Below, piece after piece: positions 1 through 5,359 of a stretch of 6,530 nucleotides of DNA; the stretch's first letter is position 1; each line of letters opens with the position of its first letter. Position numbers and translations under genes: made by a program. The stretch comes from an uncultured Roseburia sp. GTDB taxonomy: Bacteria; Bacillota; Clostridia; Lachnospirales; Lachnospiraceae. The notes under the pieces were generated by a model that ran no database searches, was not told the DNA's origin, and worked only from the letters and a program-made list of their open reading frames with translations. The DNA is taken from contig CANTEO010000089.1 of the NCBI GenBank assembly GCA_947652855.1, forward strand, positions 1 through 6,530, read 5' to 3'.

Positions 1-72
1 GCTGGCAACGGGAATCGAACCCGTGACCTCCGCACTACCAATGCGACGCTCTACCTACTGAGCCATGCCAGC
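1..72 (-). tRNA. tRNA-Thr (anticodon GGU), 3' discriminator base outside window
   Basis: Read on the minus strand, the sequence folds as a complete cloverleaf. The 7-bp acceptor stem pairs GCTGGCA with TGCCAGC. The D arm is GCTC/GAGC, the anticodon arm is TCGCA/TGCGG, and the T arm is ACGGG/CCCGT with loop TTCGATT. The anticodon loop TTGGTAG gives anticodon GGT, which decodes threonine ACC/ACU. The A at position 37 fits a threonine tRNA. The window starts exactly at nucleotide 72 of the tRNA, so the discriminator base and any encoded CCA lie off the edge. A dedicated promoter lies just upstream at 99-127. Confidence 0.96.
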
Positions 73-98
73 TTCTGCTGGAAATCTCAACAAAAACT

Positions 99-127
99 AT
101 CATACTATAGCTTTATCTAATTGTCAA
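99..127 (-). promoter_or_regulatory. sigma-A type promoter for tRNA-Thr
   Basis: On the minus strand a perfect -35 TTGACA (122-127) is separated by 17 nt from a near-consensus -10 TATGAT (99-104). Transcription would start near 91-92, about 20 nt before the tRNA. The match is strong enough to expect constitutive transcription of the tRNA independently of the sigH operon. The rest of 73-214 holds no gene, and no clear terminator follows the sigH stop codon. Confidence 0.88.
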
Positions 128-214
128 CATGAAATAGATTTTTTGAAAGAAAAAGGCGTAGGGAAATGTTGTGCGTCGGTTATGCCATCTGACTGTGTTT
201 TTGCATGATAGCGC

Positions 215-808
215 CTATATTTCCTCTGCTTTTGCCTTCATCCTTTGGATTGCGTTGTCAATCGCTTTTGGGGATTTGCCCATCTGCTCCGCGATCTGTC
301 GGTAGCTTAAGCCTTCGAGCATATGGTCGAACACCTGCTTTTCCAATTTGCTTAGCTGCTTCGCCAGCGCGTCCAGCTTTTGCTGGACGCTTTCGCGGTC
401 AATGACGAGGCGCTCTGGATTTTCATCTGCTTCGCCTGCCAGCACGTCTGCCAAAGCCATGCCGTTTGCGTCCGGATCGTCATACAGGGAAACGTAGGAA
501 TTTAGCGGGGCGTGCTTTTTGCGGCCCGCGGCCTTGACGGCAGTGTACATCTGACGTTCAATGCACAATTTGGCGAAGTGATAAAAGGAGGCGTCGCGTT
601 CTGGCTGATAATCCTGAATCGCCTTAAAGAGGCCGATCATGCCTTCCTGAATCAAATCATCTGTGTCTCCTCCGATAAGATATAGCGCATTCGCCCGTTT
701 TCTGACCAGCGGCTTGTATTTATTTAAGATATAATCCATGATCTTGGTTTCGTTTCCCTTGCGCCGTGCAATCAGCTCTTCATCTGAACAGCCTGCATAA
801 TCTGCCAT
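215..808 (-). CDS. sigH: RNA polymerase sporulation sigma factor SigH (Spo0H)
   Basis: A 197-residue sigma-70 family protein that would direct core RNA polymerase to transition-state and early sporulation promoters. Region 2 spans roughly residues 20-108 and includes the core-binding/-10 segment DDLIQEGMIGLFKAIQDY (50-67) and the SigH-like KKHAPLNSYVSL (97-108). Region 4 covers roughly 150-195, with a helix-turn-helix around LSYRQIAEQMGKSPKAIDNA (167-186); the KSPKAIDNAIQR pattern is typical of SigH. The length is slightly below the usual 208-220 residues, with a short N-terminus. The start is supported by GGGAGG (815-820) with 6-nt spacing. It lies 2 nt after rlmB and is the last gene of the operon. 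In Bacillus subtilis SigH activates spo0A, spo0F and other early sporulation genes; whether this organism sporulates cannot be shown here. Confidence 0.95.
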   Translation of the reverse strand: MADYAGCSDEELIARRKGNETKIMDYILNKYKPLVRKRANALYLIGGDTDDLIQEGMIGLFKAIQDYQPERDASFYHFAKLCIERQMYTAVKAAGRKKHAPLNSYVSLYDDPDANGMALADVLAGEADENPERLVIDRESVQQKLDALAKQLSKLEKQVFDHMLEGLSYRQIAEQMGKSPKAIDNAIQRMKAKAEEI

Positions 809-810
809 TC

Positions 811-1560
811 TTATCCTCCCAATCCACTCCGTTGGCGTACAATCTCATAAGCTAAAATCCCTGTGGCGACCGATGCGTTTAAGGAGTCGATGTCGCCCTT
901 CATCGGTATGGAGGCGGAAAAATCACAGTTTTCCTGAATGAGCCTGGAGACGCCTTCCCCCTCGCTTCCGATGACAAGCCCGATGGGGCCTTTTAAGTCC
1001 AGGCCGTACATGGCGGAGCCTTTTTTGTCCGCGCAGACAAACCAAAGGCCCTGTTTTTTCAGTTCTTTGATCGTGGCCGTTAAGTTCGTCACCTTCGCCA
1101 CAGGCGTATAGTTTATGGCGCCTGCGGAGGCTTTCGCTACCGTTCCCGTCAAGCCTGCGGCCCTGCGTTTGGGGATCACCACGCCATGCGCCCCGGCCAG
1201 GTTTGCAGTTCGGATGATGGCGCCCAGATTGTGCGGATCTTCAATGCCGTCCAGCAGGATCAAAAACGGAGGCTCGCCTTTTTCCTTTGCGTTTTGCAGG
1301 ATGTCCTCCACTGTCGCGTATTCATAAGCTGCGGAAATCGCCAGCGCCCCCTGGTGCTTTTTCGTCTCAGCAAGCTGGTCTAAGCGTTCTTTTGGGACAA
1401 ACTGCAAAACGGTGCCTTTCTTTTTCGCCTCTCTTAGGATGGCCTGGATCGGCCCGTCTTTTGCGCCCTCCAACAGATAGAGCTTGTCTATGGCCCTGCC
1501 GGAGCGGTATGCCTCTAAAATGGGATTCCTTCCGGTTATTTTTGATTCTTCGTTTTTCAT
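811..1560 (-). CDS. rlmB: 23S rRNA (guanosine-2'-O-)-methyltransferase RlmB (TrmH/SpoU family)
   Basis: A 249-residue SPOUT-class methyltransferase predicted to 2'-O-methylate a guanosine of 23S rRNA (G2251 in E. coli numbering) using S-adenosylmethionine. An N-terminal SpoU substrate-binding domain (about 1-78, beginning ITGRNPILEAY) precedes the catalytic knot domain. The three family motifs are present: LDGIEDPHNLGAIIRTA (103-119, with the conserved N and R), GLVIGSEGEGVS (194-205) and IPMKGDIDSLNASVATGI (218-235). I chose the start at 1560 because GGAGG (1566-1570) lies 5 nt upstream. An in-frame ATG at 1572 would add four residues but is itself part of that Shine-Dalgarno sequence and has no good site of its own. 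The gene sits between mrnC and sigH. Close relatives include the tRNA methylase TrmH, but the N-terminal domain and gene context favour RlmB. Confidence 0.93.
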   Translation of the reverse strand: MKNEESKITGRNPILEAYRSGRAIDKLYLLEGAKDGPIQAILREAKKKGTVLQFVPKERLDQLAETKKHQGALAISAAYEYATVEDILQNAKEKGEPPFLILLDGIEDPHNLGAIIRTANLAGAHGVVIPKRRAAGLTGTVAKASAGAINYTPVAKVTNLTATIKELKKQGLWFVCADKKGSAMYGLDLKGPIGLVIGSEGEGVSRLIQENCDFSASIPMKGDIDSLNASVATGILAYEIVRQRSGLGG

Positions 1561-1571
1561 GATTTCCTCCA

Positions 1572-2006
1572 TTAGAATGTCTCATTCAGTTCCGTGAGAC
1601 CTTTTTTCAGTAAAAACAGAATGCGCTCAAACTGATCTGTCAGGTATAAGTATCCCACTAACGACTCCAGGCCGGTCGCCTTGCGGTAATCAGACACGGT
1701 CGCGTTTTTTGCCTTTGAGTGTGAATTGGCGTTTCTGCCCCTGCGGTAGACGGCTTCTTCCTCCTCTGTCAGCAAGGGCAGGATGGCTTCCAGTAATATG
1801 GCCTGTGAGCCGGCCTTTACAATCTGGTCAGTTTTTTTGTTTAGGCAGTTCACGTTGGTATTGGCGCGCCCCACCACGACGGATCGGATGATCAGGTCGA
1901 ACACCCCGTCCCCAATGTAGGCGAGCGTCAGGGGCGAATAGGAGCGGATATCGTTTTTTTCCACTTCAAACTGCTCTAAAATTGTTGAGTTTATGCCCTT
2001 TTCCAT
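1572..2006 (-). CDS. mrnC: Mini-ribonuclease III (Mini-III)
   Basis: A 144-residue protein consisting of a single RNase III catalytic domain without the double-stranded RNA binding domain, as in Mini-III. The RNase III signature is LAYIGDGVFDLIIR (28-41), with catalytic-type acidic residue D33. The family motif YRRGRNANSHSKAKNAT (87-103) follows, and the second acidic position E114 lies in GLESLVGYLYL (112-122). In B. subtilis the dimeric enzyme trims both ends of the 23S rRNA precursor, working with ribosomal protein L3. The start codon overlaps the end of cysS by 16 nt and has AGGGG upstream with short spacing. Its stop codon overlaps the unused upstream ATG of rlmB. Its position between cysS and rlmB matches Firmicute synteny and places two 23S rRNA maturation genes side by side. 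Confidence 0.95.
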   Translation of the reverse strand: MEKGINSTILEQFEVEKNDIRSYSPLTLAYIGDGVFDLIIRSVVVGRANTNVNCLNKKTDQIVKAGSQAILLEAILPLLTEEEEAVYRRGRNANSHSKAKNATVSDYRKATGLESLVGYLYLTDQFERILFLLKKGLTELNETF

Positions 2007-3397
2007 TGTACCCCTTCCCTGGTGTCTTTTAGCTGGATTCCTTTTTTCAAAAGCAGATCCCGGATTTCATCCGCCCTGGCAAAGTTTTTCTCTTTTCTTG
2101 CCGTCTGCCGTTCCTGAATGAGCTGAACGATGTCTGCGTCCAGCATCTCTTCTTTTTGTTGGATGTCAAGCCCTAAAATGCCGCACAGCGTCTCCAGCTT
2201 CGTTGACAGGGCGCGAAGGAATGCCGTGGAATGGCTTAAAGGCGCGTGGGTGTTGATGAATTTCACAAACTCGAAGACGGCGGCGATGGCGTCGGCGGTG
2301 TTGAAATCGTCATCCATTGCGTCCTCGAATTTTTTAAAGTAGAGGCCCGTTTCTTGCAAAGAAGCCTCCTCTTCGGCAGAAAGCGTTTCTTCGGCCGCTG
2401 ATTTTTGCAGATGCAGGAGAAGCTCGGCTGCGGTCGTGATGCGTTCTAAGCCACTTTTTGCGGCGTTCATCAGCTCTGCGCTAAAATTAAGCGGGCTTCT
2501 GTAATGCGCGCTTAGCATAAAAAAACGCAGCGTCTGCAAATCGTAGTCCTTGGAGATTTCCCTTACGGTAAAGAAATTTCCCGAGGATTTCGACATTTTC
2601 CGATTGTCAATGTTTAAGAAGGCGTTGTGCATCCAATATTTGGAGAATGTCACGCCGTTTGCGGCCTCGCTCTGCGCGATTTCATTTTCATGGTGCGGGA
2701 AGATCAAATCCTCTCCCCCGGCATGGATGTCAATTTCCTCTCCCAGGTATTTTTTTGCCATGACGGAGCATTCGATATGCCAGCCGGGGCGCCCGTCGCA
2801 CCAGGGGGACGGCCAGTAAGGCTCCCCCTCTTTTTTGGGCTTCCAAAGCACAAAGTCCAGGCCGTCTTCTTTCAAGTCCCCTGTGACTTTGATATCCCGA
2901 TGGCCTGCCTGAAGGTCGTCAATGTTTTTGTGGGAAAGCTTTCCGTAATCCTTAAATTTGCGCGTCCTGAAATAGACGGTTCCGTCCTCGGCCGCGTAGG
3001 CGTAGCCTTTTTCCATTAATGAGGCGATCATTTCAATCATGCCGTCAATTTCCTGCGTCGCCAGAGGGTGCGTGGTCGCAGGCTTTACATTCAATCCCTC
3101 CATGTCTTTTTTGCATTCTTCAATGTAGCGCTTCGCCACGTCTTCCGCGGGGATATCATCTTCCATCGACTTTTTGATGATTTTGTCGTCCACGTCCGTA
3201 AAGTTGGACACGAAATTGACGTCGTATCCTTTGTATTCCAGATAGCGGCGCACGGAGTCAAACACGATCATGGGCCTTGCGTTCCCGATGTGGATATAAT
3301 TGTACACGGTGGGGCCGCAGACGTACATTTTCACTTTGCCTTCCTCTAATGGGGCAAATTCTTCTTTGCGTTTTGTCAGGGTGTTATAAAGCTTCAT
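1991..3397 (-). CDS. cysS: Cysteinyl-tRNA synthetase
   Basis: A 468-residue class I aminoacyl-tRNA synthetase of normal full length that charges tRNA-Cys with cysteine using ATP in the cytoplasm. The HIGH-type motif is HIGN (36-39) within MYVCGPTVYNYIHIGNARP, and KMSKS is at 267-271. All four zinc ligands that select the cysteine thiol are present: C27, C210, H235 and E239. The motif WHIECSVMA (206-214) and the segment IDIHAGGEDLIFPHHENE (222-239) are diagnostic. The C-terminal part (about 300-468) is the helical anticodon-binding region. The start overlaps the end of cysE by 14 nt. The nearest purine-rich site, AAAGGA, lies 12 nt upstream, which is long, so translational coupling to cysE is likely. 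The upstream T-box would let uncharged tRNA-Cys raise expression. Confidence 0.98.
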   Translation of the reverse strand: MKLYNTLTKRKEEFAPLEEGKVKMYVCGPTVYNYIHIGNARPMIVFDSVRRYLEYKGYDVNFVSNFTDVDDKIIKKSMEDDIPAEDVAKRYIEECKKDMEGLNVKPATTHPLATQEIDGMIEMIASLMEKGYAYAAEDGTVYFRTRKFKDYGKLSHKNIDDLQAGHRDIKVTGDLKEDGLDFVLWKPKKEGEPYWPSPWCDGRPGWHIECSVMAKKYLGEEIDIHAGGEDLIFPHHENEIAQSEAANGVTFSKYWMHNAFLNIDNRKMSKSSGNFFTVREISKDYDLQTLRFFMLSAHYRSPLNFSAELMNAAKSGLERITTAAELLLHLQKSAAEETLSAEEEASLQETGLYFKKFEDAMDDDFNTADAIAAVFEFVKFINTHAPLSHSTAFLRALSTKLETLCGILGLDIQQKEEMLDADIVQLIQERQTARKEKNFARADEIRDLLLKKGIQLKDTREGVQWKRA

Positions 3398-4091
3398 GTT
3401 CTTTTGGCGTCCTTTCCTGTAGGTTTTCGTTTTGCTTCAGTTCCTTAATTTGATTCTCCAAGTCGATGAGCTTATTGCAGAGCGCGGAATTTTCCCGCTG
3501 CAAGGATAAAATGTCTTCTTTGACCGGATCCGGAAGATGGATTTGATCCATGTCGCTTCGGGGGACCTTTTGGTTGTTCCGCTTGACGATTCGGCCGGGC
3601 ACTCCGACAACGGTGCAGTTTGGAGGGACTTCCTCTAAGACGACGCTGCCCGCGCCGATTTTGGAGTTTTCCCCGATGGTAAAAGAGCCGATGATTTTTG
3701 CGCCTGCGCTTACCATGACGTTGTCGCAAAGGGTGGGGTGGCGCTTGCCTGTCTCTTTTCCGGTTCCGCCTAACGTCACGCCCTGGTAAAGCGTGACGTT
3801 GTCGCCGATGATGGCCGTCTCCCCAATGATGACGCCGCTGCCATGGTCAATAAACAGCCCTTTCCCGATCTGGGCGCCCGGATGGATTTCAATGCCGGTT
3901 TTTCGGGCGGCTTTTTGGGAAATGCGCCTTGCCCGGAAAAAATGGCCTTTCTCATAGAGCCGATGCGCCCTGCGGTAGCTTAGCATGACGCGGAACGTAG
4001 GGTACAGGATCACTTCAATCGGTGATTTTATGGCCGGGTCGCGCTCTTGTATGACCCGGATCTCTTCTTTGACATAATTAATGAACCCCAT
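3384..4091 (-). CDS. cysE: Serine O-acetyltransferase CysE
   Basis: A 235-residue enzyme predicted to acetylate L-serine with acetyl-CoA to give O-acetylserine, the first committed step of cysteine synthesis. An N-terminal helical segment (about 1-65) precedes a left-handed beta-helix of hexapeptide repeats (about 66-168). The active-site segment is IDHGSGVIIGET (81-92) with H83. E68 occupies the place of E. coli D143, and H118 in GKRHP corresponds to E. coli H193. VTLGGTGKE (105-113) is the acetyl-CoA loop. The start at 4091 is preferred because GGGAG (4099-4103) lies 7 nt upstream; an ATG at 4109 has no ribosome binding site. Unusually, residues about 189-225 form a predicted coiled coil with leucines at 197, 204, 211 and 218, and the protein does not end in the isoleucine tail that binds O-acetylserine sulfhydrylase in E. 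coli. First gene after the T-box and overlapping cysS. Confidence 0.95.
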   Translation of the reverse strand: MGFINYVKEEIRVIQERDPAIKSPIEVILYPTFRVMLSYRRAHRLYEKGHFFRARRISQKAARKTGIEIHPGAQIGKGLFIDHGSGVIIGETAIIGDNVTLYQGVTLGGTGKETGKRHPTLCDNVMVSAGAKIIGSFTIGENSKIGAGSVVLEEVPPNCTVVGVPGRIVKRNNQKVPRSDMDQIHLPDPVKEDILSLQRENSALCNKLIDLENQIKELKQNENLQERTPKEHEAL

Positions 4092-4370
4092 CTTTTCACT
4101 CCCTGCCATCCATTTTAATTTAAGAAAAACTCCGTCTCAGATTAAGAGACGAAGTTATCCGCGGTTCCACTCTTATAAAAGCATAGGCTTTCACTCAAAA
4201 TGCGTAACGTGCATGACACGTACCCGGTTACTTGCGGCAAGCGCGCCTGATTCGCCGGGTCGGCTCCCGGATGCACTTCAAAAACCATGCGTAAAGCCGC
4301 TTTCAGCCAACGGCGGCTTCTCTCTTTACGTCAGGGGGCTTTCTACTTTTTCCGATCTAAGCCTTTTTCC
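4092..4370 (-). ncRNA. Cysteine-specific T-box leader of cysE-cysS
   Basis: The minus-strand leader contains a canonical T-box riboswitch, which binds uncharged tRNA and then allows antitermination. Stem I spans about 4262-4363. It has the specifier-loop AGTA (4344-4347) opposite GAAGTGCA, in which UGC (4273-4275), a cysteine codon, is the specifier. Helix GAAAGCC/GGTTTTT lies above that loop. An AGAGAG bulge and a distal AAGCCGC/GCGGCTT hairpin follow. The T-box sequence AGAGTGGAACCGCGG is at 4159-4173. Its antiterminator forms from AAGAG (4170-4174)/CTCTT (4144-4148) and GCG (4160-4162)/CGT (4149-4151) around the 7-nt bulge TGGAACC. The UGGA of the bulge would match an acceptor end with U at position 73, as tRNA-Cys has. 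Specifier, bulge and downstream genes all agree. Confidence 0.95.
4122..4155 (-). terminator. Intrinsic terminator of the cysE T-box
   Basis: On the minus strand ACTTCGTCTC (4146-4155) pairs with GAGACGGAGT (4129-4138) in a 10-bp stem with one G-U pair and a 7-nt loop, followed by a U-rich tract. Its 5' arm shares 4146-4151 with the antiterminator helices, so the two structures are mutually exclusive. When charged tRNA-Cys is plentiful, transcription should stop here before cysE. Confidence 0.93.
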
Positions 4371-4376
4371 TTCTAT

Positions 4377-4405
4377 AGTTTATGCAGGAAAAGGAAATTT
4401 GTCAA
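4377..4405 (-). promoter_or_regulatory. sigma-A type promoter of the cysE-cysS-mrnC-rlmB-sigH operon
   Basis: On the minus strand a perfect -35 TTGACA (4400-4405) is followed after 17 nt by -10 TAAACT (4377-4382, four of six matches). The predicted start near 4370 lies just before the base of T-box stem I. No other promoter was recognised in the tight gene junctions downstream, although promoters inside coding regions were not searched exhaustively. Confidence 0.75.
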
Positions 4406-4439
4406 TACCCAATAAAGTCGAAACACGGAAATGCAGTCC

Positions 4440-4468
4440 TTGACAAAAGAGGGTTTTTCTGGTATTCT
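4440..4468 (+). promoter_or_regulatory. sigma-A type promoter of the mntP operon
   Basis: A perfect -35 TTGACA (4440-4445) and -10 TATTCT (4463-4468) are separated by 17 nt. The predicted start near 4475 lies only about 5 nt before the first paired base of the riboswitch, which supports both calls. It is divergent from the cysE promoter, with 34 nt between the two -35 boxes. No clear operator is visible in that gap. Confidence 0.82.
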
Positions 4469-4479
4469 GGCAGTGCAAT

Positions 4480-4597
4480 TTCTCATGGGGGAGTAGCTGG
4501 CGCACATGATGCGTAGCAAGTCAACAACCTCGGCCGTTCGGTCTGGCTTGCTTTAAAATGTGAGACTCATGTATAACTGTAAAGCTATGCATGGGAA
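4480..4597 (+). ncRNA. yybP-ykoY family Mn2+ riboswitch (aptamer)
   Basis: The leader contains the family hallmark GGGGAGUAG (4488-4496) directly after the closing helix P1, which pairs TTCTCATG (4480-4487) with CATGGGAA (4590-4597). Inside are a short hairpin CGCA/TGCG and a long arm AGCAAGTC/GGCTTGCT carrying CTCGGCCG, both in the expected order. The 3' core AAAGCTATGC lies against P1. This family binds Mn2+, and in known bacteria it raises expression of Mn2+ exporters. The gene downstream is mntP, the classic target, so identity is well supported. The exact internal helix boundaries are my hand fold. Confidence 0.93.
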
Positions 4598-4614
4598 TCG
4601 TTATAAAGGATAGG

Positions 4615-4650
4615 AACCAGGTATAGTTTTACGCTGTAGCTGGTTTTTTT
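4615..4650 (+). terminator. Intrinsic terminator of the Mn2+ riboswitch expression platform
   Basis: AACCAG (4615-4620) pairs with CTGGTT (4640-4645), and TATAG (4622-4626) pairs with CTGTA (4634-4638) across a single G-G mismatch. A run of seven T residues (4644-4650) follows. It lies 18 nt after the aptamer and 58 nt before mntP, the position expected for control by premature termination. An alternative 13-bp pairing of 4621-4633 with 4578-4590 would prevent it from forming. Confidence 0.88.
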
Positions 4651-4708
4651 GTCTGCCGATCTTGCAAAAAGCCATTTTTGTACATACTAATATGCAAGGA
4701 GGAATACT

Positions 4709-5308
4709 ATGAATTGGGACATCGTGTTTTTTGTCAACAGTGTGCTGCTCGGCGTGGGCTTGGCGATGGACGCGTTTACCGTGTCTGTGGCGAACGGCTT
4801 ACGGGAGCCTGAAATGAAAGCGGGGAGGATGTGCGCCATAGCGGGCGTATTCGCGGCATTTCAGGCCGTCATGCCAATGGCGGGTTGGGTCTGCGTCCAT
4901 ACGGTCTTACAGTATTTTCAAGCCTTTCAACCATTCATCCCGTGGATTGCCATGGCGCTCTTGCTTTTTATCGGCGGAAAGATGCTGATTGAAGGCGCAA
5001 GGGGAGGCGGCGGGGAGGAAGGCGAGGCGCAAAGGAGCCGTCTTGCAGCCGGGGCGCTGGCGCTTCAAGGGATTGCGACATCCATTGACGCGCTGTCAGT
5101 TGGGTTTACGATTGCGTCTTATGATTGGGCCAGCGCGTTTGCGTGCGCAGCTATTGTGGCTGCAGTGACGTTTGTGGTCTGCGTGGCGGGGCTTTTGATT
5201 GGAAGAAGGTTTGGCGTCCGGTTTTCCAGCAAGGCGGAGATTTTAGGCGGCGTGATCTTAAGCGGGATTGGGATTGAAATTTTTATAAATGGCGTGATTT
5301 TGCGATAA
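4709..5308 (+). CDS. mntP: Manganese efflux pump MntP
   Basis: A 199-residue integral membrane protein of normal MntP length that exports Mn2+ across the cytoplasmic membrane. Six hydrophobic segments can be seen, in two related halves. Each half carries a family motif with a membrane aspartate: GLAMDAFTVSVANG (17-30, D21) and GIATSIDALSVGF (121-133, D127). GGKMLIEG (89-96) is also typical. A cytosolic-type loop at about 97-111 is rich in Gly and Glu and separates the halves. AAGGAGG (4696-4702) lies 6 nt before the ATG. The upstream Mn2+ riboswitch independently supports the function, and a second cation transporter follows 51 nt downstream in what is probably the same transcript. Confidence 0.96.
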   Translation: MNWDIVFFVNSVLLGVGLAMDAFTVSVANGLREPEMKAGRMCAIAGVFAAFQAVMPMAGWVCVHTVLQYFQAFQPFIPWIAMALLLFIGGKMLIEGARGGGGEEGEAQRSRLAAGALALQGIATSIDALSVGFTIASYDWASAFACAAIVAAVTFVVCVAGLLIGRRFGVRFSSKAEILGGVILSGIGIEIFINGVILR

Positions 5309-5359
5309 GAAAGCATATTTGAAAGCACGATAATGAATGAGGAAGAGGAGGAACGGAAT

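Noticed and set aside
1561..1572. Upstream ATG of rlmB at 1572, overlapping the mrnC stop
   Set aside because: The ATG overlaps the GGAGG that serves the ATG at 1560, and only a weak GAG lies before it. Coupled restart cannot be fully excluded.
1367..1585. Minus-strand open frame of 72 codons overlapping the start of rlmB in another frame
   Set aside because: It is an alternative frame of rlmB with a basic, low-information translation.
2627..3349. Plus-strand open frames within cysS
   Set aside because: They are antisense to a full-length cysS whose catalytic motifs are all intact; the translations look like shadow frames.
4081..4443. Plus-strand open frame of 120 codons across the cysE leader
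   Set aside because: It runs opposite the T-box stems and terminator, and the RNA structure explains the sequence. It has no convincing ribosome binding site or protein features.
4664..4680. Small inverted repeat CAAAAA...TTTTTG before the mntP ribosome binding site
   Set aside because: It is an AT-only 6-bp stem with no link to a known element, too weak to call an operator or terminator.
5333..5359. Upstream ATG of the exchanger giving an acidic nine-residue extension
   Set aside because: No Shine-Dalgarno precedes it, while the acidic codons themselves form the AGGAGG site used by the ATG at 5360.
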